Below are positions 56,530 to 64,000 of a stretch of DNA of 64,000 bases, piece after piece (the first letter of the stretch is position 1; every line of letters starts with the position of its first letter). The stretch comes from Heracleum sosnowskyi. Lineage: Eukaryota > Streptophyta > Magnoliopsida > Apiales > Apiaceae. The DNA lies in assembly GCA_030848705.1 (NCBI GenBank), contig CM061239.1, positions 81,884,363 to 81,948,362 on the forward strand. The letters run 5' to 3'. The translations under genes and the position numbers were made by a program. The notes under the pieces are model-generated. The model searched no databases. It was given only the letters and a program-made list of their open reading frames with translations, and was not told where the DNA came from.

Positions 56530-57569
56530 TGTTGGTCCATGAGTATTGAAAAAGGGGGGTTGAATGCAATACGGATAAAATTCAATCTATGCTTCAACAA
56601 CTAAAACTAAGATTAAATCCTATCAGTAGAAAAAATGCAAGCACAAGTAGTTTTCTCACAAAATAAATATTTAATTTATCTTGCGAAAGTGTTGCTACAA
56701 CCATGAGAGAAAGTATGTTATTCTCAAGCTTCGATTCCTCGAGTGATACACAGTATAGAATGAGAGAGATAGTCTAATTAAGTAAATTAATCATGTCTCT
56801 ATCATCACGGGTTTGTGAAGCTGCTGTCATTTTCATGTGGCAGCTCCTTACAATTTGCCTACCCGTGTGTCTTACCTAAATTTCTATACAAACAAGTTTA
56901 TCATTACAGGAAAAAGCAATCTAGATACATTCTATATTTAGCTAACACAATTCCAGTAGATGTTGATTTGTCATACTCTTGAATTGGTGAGCTTTGTCAT
57001 GTGATCTCTCAAGCTTCTGTCGTAGTCTTTGCAGACCTGATACAGTGTTGGGATACTGCAGCACGCTTGTTTCTTGAATATCCAAACTGTCACATGTTTG
57101 ACTGGGTAGATCCCCAATTCAAAGTTAATCCCTTTGAGATAGTATCCTGATCTCCAAGCTTGTTGTCACAAGAATGCGCTTTTGGTGACAATAAGAAATC
57201 CCCGCAATAGATGCTGTCAGGATTTGCAAACTTGCTGTCAGGAGAATAGAGAGTTGTTGTCTCAAGGCTTCCGCCAATGTTGCTGTCAGAGTGAATATGT
57301 TGTCATGACTTGCAACATGTTGTTTTCTTGTAACCTTACTGTCAGTGAGATGACAGTAACATTTATTCTTGTTGTCATCCTGATATACTCCTTGAGGTTT
57401 GAACAAACGAATGAACTTCTTCCAAGATTTATAAACAAGTTTATTACAGCAAATGAAATGGCTACAAGAACATACTCTGGCGGTAACAGTATGTTCTACT
57501 TAATAAAATTAAGTATTACAAAACATAAAGTTAAGTTGTCTTCTAAGCTATCACCCATAAATCCTAACA
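56530..57569 (-). repeat. LTR-a: Sirevirus-type LTR
   Basis: 1040 bp on the minus strand, TGTTAGGATTTATGG (57569) to ATGGACCAACA (56530). Presumed flanking duplication ATATT (57570-57574). Diverges from LTR-b by scattered substitutions, so they are not a very recent duplicate. Confidence 0.85.
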
Positions 57570-58686
57570 ATATTTATTATATTGAATTATCTTTTTAGAT
57601 TTAGTAAATATTTAAGTTTGAAAATATTTTACTGGACAATTATAATTTACTAGTATTTTACCCATGCAACGCACCGAAAGCATTAGGTCAAAAGTTATAT
57701 CATTACTAGTCTATTATAACAGATAATTTTCTTTAATTTGTAAGGAATTTTTTAATATCAAACCCGTTTTCAATATTTATTTTCCACATATCTTTAAGAA
57801 TTATGCTAACACATGTACATGTATTAGTAAATATGATATATTTGTTAGATAATTAATATTTGTAACCGAAATTTAAATATGTGAAGATGACAACCAATGT
57901 CTCAATTAATTTAAATGATAAACTAACACAAAAATAAGAAATTAAATACTATTTGAAACGTAACATCAATGCCAAATAGATGAACGTATTAAACGTCCTA
58001 AACTATTTTAGATATATTCTTATTATTAGCTCCATTATCATTTATGCAGATGTTTTTATTTATTCCAGGTTTTAACTCTAGAGTGTCGTCAATAACACTG
58101 TATTGTTAGCAGAATCAGACACCTATTTCAAAATAAATAAATAGTTGATTATAAGGTGTGTGAAACGTGATCCTATACATATTTAACAACTGACTATTTT
58201 AATTGAAATTTGTACATTCACCACGACCGTATGAACCTTATGTGAGTTGATTTCAGATTTTTGTGAGGGTGTATGGAACCTCCGGAGGTTTCAATTTTCT
58301 CAACCACGTCTGTAGTAAAGTAGATGTAAAGCATAATGTAACGCAATATGTAATAGAGGTAACAATAACTCAACACAGGAAAAAGACAGATAATAATATT
58401 AACTGAAGCACATGAATCCATAAGAACAAAAGACAGGGTAAAGTCAAGAAATCAAAATATGGTATGTATTCTTGAAGTCTGTAAACAGGTCACGGAAGGA
58501 AGTTCATTAATATGTTCATGCCTCAGTGGCAAATAAAGAATCAAGATGTTCAAGACTACAGAAGTGTTTTTATGATACAGAGTTAGTACCAAAGGATTTC
58601 AGTGATTTTATATTGAAGCAACCAAGACTGCAAAGGACTTGTCAATCGTATTGTATTGAAGACATGGAGATTTGAATCAGTGTTAG
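57570..58686. other. AT-rich stretch with a degraded Helitron terminus
   Basis: No gene seen. At 57650-57653 CTAG is followed by ATTTTACCCATGCAACGCACCG. Read on the minus strand this is a Helitron 3' end with a hairpin damaged from CCCGTGC...GCACGGG, preceded by A as the host base. The element would extend rightward; its other end is not evident. 58440-58686 is of higher complexity but I cannot assign it. Confidence 0.5.
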
Positions 58687-59909
58687 TGTTGCGTAAAATA
58701 TAGATGTGCAAGTGTACACAATCGCAAGCAAGTAATATAGTAGTAAATACCAGATTTCGTTCCTCAAGGACTGCAGATTTGTATTAATCGCAAGTAATAT
58801 CAAACAATTCGGTTATCGAACACAAAAGTTGATTGATGGTTTTATAACTAAACTAATTATAACAACTAAATTAACCAACTAAGTTATACTAGCAAAGAGA
58901 ATCTTACGAGATTCAGATATGAGAAGATAAGTCAGGATAATTACTTCCCCCTAACACATGAAAATCAGTAAAAGAGTCGCACATCACTATAGCAAATCCA
59001 CAGTTCACTAGCTAGAATTCAATGGTCATAGGTTTCTTTCGAAATCACTTTGGTATAATTCCTATCAAATAAACTAACATATGTCTATGCCAATTTACTC
59101 CTCAGAATACAATTAAGTACTAATTCACAAAGCTATGCATGGTCACAATATATGTCTATATCATAACGATATTATAATCAAAGATATAAGCATGCACCAT
59201 TCAAGTTTTATGTCAATTAACTATAACTCTCTCGATATTGTAATTAACTCGTTAACCCACTAAAGTTGACCAGACAATAGCAAGTATTAGCATGAAAACC
59301 ACTTGAATGAATAAACCGTAGAACTGCATACAGTACACTTTAACAAAACACCAATAATCCCATGCTAGGGTTCCATAAAAATCCCAACTTTATACAATTA
59401 GTTCATAATATAGATCTCAAAACAATCCCAAGATAACCAACACATATTCATAAGAACAGATATAAAAAGATTAGAGAAAACAAAGCCAATTGAATGTCTT
59501 CAATGGCTGAATCCTTCTCCGTTGATGGCTTCTCCTCCTCCCTTGTGCAGCTTCTTCTATTGTCCTTTCGCGTCTCTCTCGTGTTAGGTCTGATCTATCT
59601 CTAATAATCTCTAATATAAGTGTTTTTAATTATTTAATACAAATACAAGGAAATTTTCCCAAACAGAATTGAATTCCAATAACAGAAATTCGTAGCTGAC
59701 TGTTGGGCTCTGTTTCTGGACTGACTCGGCTGGATTTTAATATCAAGGCCACATCTAAAATAAATCTCTTCTCATAAGCTTTCCGTGGACTGTTTAATCT
59801 TCTGAATCGGACTTGTAGAACTACTGTTATGGCCCAAACAATGTGAACTGTGCAAGTGGGTCATAAAATCCGAATTTTAATCAAATTAATCTCCAACTCT
59901 TGCCATTTA
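58687..59909. repeat. Unassigned plant repeat
   Basis: Begins TGTTGCGTAAAATATAG followed by GTGCAAGTGTACACAATCGC at about 58708, and runs to the Gypsy III insertion at 59910. GTGCAAGTG recurs near the right end (about 59852). A CT-rich segment lies at 59515-59600. No reading frame. It has the look of a dispersed plant repeat, but I do not know the family and saw no convincing terminal repeats. Confidence 0.35.
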
Positions 59910-62900
59910 TGTAAGATCCGTGAACTTTATTAATAATCTAAATTGTATTATATGTGTGGAATACTTATTATGAAATATTTTGAGTTATAATGATAAGGAT
60001 TTTTAAGTGTTTATGTGTTATTTGGTGAGTCGAAAGCCCCTTTCAAATATTTCGTCATTTGAAATCTTATTCAATTTTGAGCCCCGTTTTGAAAATTCAA
60101 GGGCCCTGTTGAAATTTTGTACATCATTATTATCCCTTCGTCTTTCGTATTCGAATCGTTATCGAAAGAACTATTCGTATCATTTCATCCCTATCTAATT
60201 GATCTTGTCAGTATAATTCGTTTTGTTCAAAAAGGGAAAAATTGTTCCAAACCCTAATTGTCCAGGGTGGCGGATATGTCGTTTATATCAATATTTCATC
60301 TGTTATAGCCCCAGTATTCTTGAGTATTAGTTATATAATGATATGTATTGATTTGGATAATTATCAGTCTTTGTAGATGATTATCTTTTCGTAAAACTTG
60401 TTTTTAACCTAATTAGGGTTTTTAAACGATCCAGTGGATCTATATCGATCCAAAAATGTCGTTTAGGGTATTATTGTTCACTAAGTATAAAAAGGAGAAT
60501 CGTACATTATACCTCATATAATCCGTATTACAAATATATAAAAATACAAAATTCCTGAACCGTGTTCTTCGTCTTCTTGAATAATCAAACCAACTTTTGA
60601 AGGTGTTATTGAAATCCAAATCCAAAGTTCAAGTACTCAAATAAAATATCTTGAGCTCTAGTTTCAGAATCTTCAAACCTCATCATCATCTGGTAATTTT
60701 TCGATTTTATATGAATTTTTCAAAATTAGGGTTTATATTCGAATTGGGGATTTTCATTTTGTTGATTCTCCGTTCAATTGATTGCTTCTAACATGTCCCT
60801 AGGGTTCTAAATAGCAGGAATCCATGCTTTAATTTCATGTTTATGTCCAATTTTGATGAATTCGATTCTAGGGTTTTTGCCCTAATTTTTCTTTTGATTC
60901 GTCCGTTCTTGTTGATGATCTGACATGAATTCTGGTAGAGGGCTTTGATTGTATGTGTTGTAAGCTTCATTTTAACATATTAAAGGTCGAGTTTCATGTA
61001 GAAATAAGACAGATCGTGTTTCCGGCCGGAGTTGTTGCCGCCTGTTTTCTTTGACTGAGTTTTGTGATTGATTCCGGCATAGTTCGGGATTGTATGTATG
61101 TTTGTTGTGTTTGTTTTGAAGAGGCGAACAAAAGCCCTCTGGTTTGGTGTGTGTTTGATCGGAAATGAATGATTCCGGCCACCGGACGCCGGTCGGATTC
61201 TGGAAAACCCAGATTCCGGCGGGTTGTTCTTGGTGACCCAGATTCGTACTTCCTGACCCGTTTACCCGAATTTTCGATCCGGTTTCAATCTTCGAAACCC
61301 TAAATTATTTTCAGAAAACTGTTTTTGAATTTTATTTTTAAATTTAATTCGAAAATAGTTTAAAATCTTTTAAAATTCATATTTTTATTTTAAAAATATA
61401 TTTTTAATTTCAAAAAATTCTGAAAAATTATATTTATTATTTTAAATTCGAAAATTTATTAAACTTAATTATTTTAATTATTTTTAATTAATATTTCATT
61501 AATTTAATTAATTGATTAATTCTTTTAATCAGTTAATTCTTAAAAATTAATTATTAATTAGATTTAATTAATTTAAAATTCAGTTTAATTATTTTCAAGC
61601 CTGATTTATTATTTTAAAAATAGTTTGAGCATTTAAATAGTGTCAATTAATTTTTATTAATTGATTTAATTGATTTTAAATACTTATATTGGGATTAAAA
61701 ATCCGAGTTTTTGATTTAAAAATTATTTGTGACTTATTTAAATTCAAATAAGTCTCGAATATTATTTTAAAAATGTTTATAAGTACTATATGGTTCGTAT
61801 GAGTTGTGTAATGTGTTTTATAGACCGTATATGCCCGTACGAGGGCTAGTGTCTGAGTTTTAAATACCGTAAATTAGACCCGACGTCCGATACGTAACCG
61901 ATTACTTGTTTAAATGCGATAATGATTATGATTGTGTGTCAAGGATAGAATGAGGATAGTTAGACTTACTGTTATAAGTTGTTTATTATAGAATCGAGTT
62001 CCCGGAGCAAGGGAAAGGGGAAAGTAGAGTGAACGAGATAGAATTCCGTCAGCGACGTAGACCAGGCAAGTATCTGTGCCTTTATTTGTGATAAATTGTT
62101 ATTATCTTCAATACTTACATGTTATTACCCCAGAACAATTCAGATTATCAATCCTTACCAGTACTTGGGCAACTGATTCCATTTTCGTAAATTTTCTTAA
62201 CTCTTTGATTTGATCCGCATCGGAAACCCTTATTTCCAAATTCATCTATTTTGTCTACAACCATTGATTGTTGATTATCATCATTTGATTATTGCCTACA
62301 ACCATTGATTGTTTGATTATATCATTGACTATTTATTACAGTCTTTGATTATTGATTACAACTACTGATTACCTTCTTGAACGAGTACATCGTACCGTTG
62401 AAACCATTCCGAATCTATTTCTCGGACTTTCTTTGATAATGAATAGTTGAAGCTCTTTTGCAACTATTACACCCCGTTATTGTGTACTTATCTTGTTATG
62501 TATATTATTGCTTATACCTTGTGATAGAATTGGCATGTTTTAAAATGAGACCAGTAATGGTCGGACCATATTTATGGTCAGAATAATTTAAGGCCCAGAT
62601 TGGCCTAGGATCCAGTAGAGGACTTTGCTATAAGCAAGTCTGGGGTTGTTGCGTGACTGATCAGCAACACAACCTTTGTATTTGAAAAATGTAGAAGTCC
62701 AATTCTAATTCATCCTTCTTCATTAAAGATTGTTAAAAGCATATGTTTGACTTGTGTATTGTTGATTCAAATAATTGAATTCTTTCCTTTCATTATAGAA
62801 CTGTGATTGATACATATATCATGCTTGCTGAGCACATGTGGCTCATACTTGTTTTGTTTCTAACCCTATTCCAGTGAAGCGAGAGAATGAGCAGACACAT

Positions 62901-63206
62901 CGCTAGTGACAGTTCTCCCGATGCTAGGAGACTACCCCGAGTGATTGTCATTGGACGGGTAGTTGTTTTATCTTGGAAGTTAGACTAGATGTCTAGCTTT
63001 GTATATTAAGTGTGTAATAACTCTGAAAACTGGTTTGTAATAATTATGACTTAGAAGCTTGTTTTATGCCATAATCTGGATGCGGTCTTGGATAAGGGGT
63101 ATTTTATGTTATTATATATTATGCATGTGTTATATTTAGGTTTATATTGTGTACCGTTGGTCGGGTGACTCCCCAAATCTGTACCCCGGGTTTGGAGGGC
63201 GTCACA
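59910..63206 (+). repeat. Gypsy III 5' LTR
   Basis: 3297 bp, TGTAAGATCC to GGGCGTCACA. Colinear with the Gypsy II LTR: TATA box, GC-rich segment (about 61010-61290), TTAATTAA-rich stretch and degenerate ATTGATTA repeat. Confidence 0.9.
60486..60495 (+). promoter_or_regulatory. Probable TATA box, Gypsy III LTR
   Basis: TATAAAAAGG at the position homologous to 36180 and 44082 in Gypsy II. Confidence 0.6.
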
Positions 63207-63209
63207 GGT

Positions 63210-63221
63210 TGGTATCAGAGC
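63210..63221 (+). promoter_or_regulatory. Primer-binding site (Gypsy III)
   Basis: TGGTATCAGAGC three bases after the LTR; a perfect tRNA-Met type site. Confidence 0.92.
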
Positions 63222-63349
63222 AACATGTTATGGCATTTGAAACAAGTTAGGATTTAGGGTCCAGGATAACATAGAGGGTTAGGAATTCACCTAATGGTCA
63301 TAGAAGGTCGATTAGAGATATTATGCGCAGTAATCGAGTATTGTTATAA

Positions 63350-63835
63350 TTGCAGCCACCTAGCTCTAGTTCCGATTCAGATCCGTCAGAGCACCCTATA
63401 GAGGAGAGACCTGTACCAGATATGAGAGCAGGACCGTCGCGACCGACACTACCTCAGTCTGGACCTATAGTGGTCAGGAGAGATCCTATACCTTGTCCCG
63501 TTCCACTTCGACGCATACCCGCAGCACCGCGTTCTCAGGCTTCAGTTTCCGGACCTTTGTTCCAGATCTCCGAGCCACCAGTTCCACATCACCGTTATCA
63601 GAGGATGAGAGAGGAGAGGGATTATTTTCGTAGACAGGTATTAGAGATGCGTGGGATGCGTACAACGGAGGCAAGTGTAGCCAGAGATAGAGATAAATTC
63701 AGAGATCAGATAGGAGAGACACAGATGAGACTCAGGATTGTGAGGACATTGGTAGAGACGAGGTTGCATGGACTAGCTACTAGCAGAGAGGGAGAGACTA
63801 TAGCAGGGATGAGAGAGAGATTTTGGACTTTGTGA
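63350..63835 (+). CDS. gag N-terminal region (Gypsy III)
   Basis: A 161-codon frame sharing QPPSSSSDSDPSE with Gypsy II gag. It opens at TTG-CAG after a TAA, with no upstream in-frame ATG. It then has a Pro/Arg-rich stretch and a helical, Arg/Glu-rich part (RMREERDYFRRQVLEMRG, RDKFRDQIGETQ). This middle segment is missing from Gypsy II, which jumps to the Retrotrans_gag core. The frame ends at a TGA (63833), with further gag-like sequence after it. Probably broken, but the window ends before the core domain. Confidence 0.7.
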   Translation: MQPPSSSSDSDPSEHPIEERPVPDMRAGPSRPTLPQSGPIVVRRDPIPCPVPLRRIPAAPRSQASVSGPLFQISEPPVPHHRYQRMREERDYFRRQVLEMRGMRTTEASVARDRDKFRDQIGETQMRLRIVRTLVETRLHGLATSREGETIAGMRERFWTL

Positions 63836-64000
63836 TGAGGGAGATTGGGGAGATTTCCGTACCAGCACTATGGGATACTAGAGATGATGATCCATGAGCC
63901 AGTAGAGACGAGGTTGGATATTATGTGGATTCCAGTCAGATAGTACATAGATGCATAGTATAGTACTAGCAGTGCACCAGGCTTATAGTATCGCCTTGGA

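Larger units (their letters stand above)
59910..64000 (+). mobile_element. Gypsy III: relative of Gypsy II, truncated by the window
   Basis: 5' LTR, primer site and start of gag, all homologous to Gypsy II but clearly diverged (different indels throughout the LTR). It is cut by the window end at 64000, so completeness is unknown. Same orientation as Gypsy II. Confidence 0.9.

Noticed and set aside
56085..56549. 154-codon frame in LTR-b (and 138 codons in LTR-a, 57182-57598)
   Set aside because: Located inside LTRs, frame end and length differ between the two copies, no domain recognised, antisense frames equally open.

Overview
The window is a piece of a large, repeat-rich plant nuclear genome, almost certainly an angiosperm. 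The evidence is Ty3/Gypsy chromovirus (Tekay/Del-like) and Ty1/Copia (Sirevirus-like) LTR retrotransposons, tRNA-Met primer-binding sites of the type TGGTATCAGAGC, and Helitron ends (hairpin plus CTAG, inserted between A and T). I cannot name the species. I found no host protein gene, rRNA, tRNA or CRISPR array. Every substantial reading frame belongs to a transposable element, and all the elements carry inactivating damage.

Layout, left to right. 1-719: 3' tail of a Helitron. 720-3379: partial 3' LTR of a minus-strand Gypsy element (called Ib). 3380-3619: 3' end of the Ib internal region. 3625-17754: a complete plus-strand Gypsy element of the same family (Ia) with LTRs of about 4.95 kb and a CCGGG target duplication, inserted in Ib. 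17760-22184: rest of the Ib internal region. 22185-26778: Ib 5' LTR. 26779-31920: minus-strand Sirevirus-like Copia I (part of RT, INT, PR, gag, 5' LTR), interrupted in RT by Ib. 31921-32453 and 32454-33263: 5' parts of two further Gypsy-type LTRs (Y and X). 33264-55471: minus-strand Copia II, a Sirevirus-like element with gag-pol and a long extra 3' ORF of env-like position. That ORF is split by a complete plus-strand Gypsy II (35600-46741, LTRs 3.25 kb, TCTGT target duplication). 55481-56520 and 56530-57569: two 1040-bp Sirevirus-type LTRs (b and a), each followed by the same nine-base primer-site stub. 57570-59909: unassigned repeats, including a degraded minus-strand Helitron terminus. 59910-64000: 5' LTR, primer site and start of gag of Gypsy III, a relative of Gypsy II, cut by the window edge.

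The elements form a nest up to eight insertions deep: LTR-a element, LTR-b element, Copia II, LTR-X, LTR-Y, Copia I, Gypsy Ib, then Gypsy Ia and the Helitron. Gypsy II is a separate side insertion in Copia II. Only Gypsy Ia and Gypsy II are closed inside the window. For the others the left halves must lie left of position 1, which gives sharp predictions.

The genes in each element would act together in retrotransposition: Gag forms the particle, protease cuts the polyprotein, RT and RNase H copy RNA to DNA, and integrase inserts it, with a C-terminal chromodomain in the Gypsy elements. Here they are relics. The most interesting signals are: an inverted self-insertion that makes kilobase-scale inverted repeats; insertion or duplication of LTRs at exactly the same base of a primer-binding site; element-specific short motifs repeated within and outside the LTRs of the Copia elements; and a long coiled-coil ORF whose frame reads straight across the Gypsy II insertion site.
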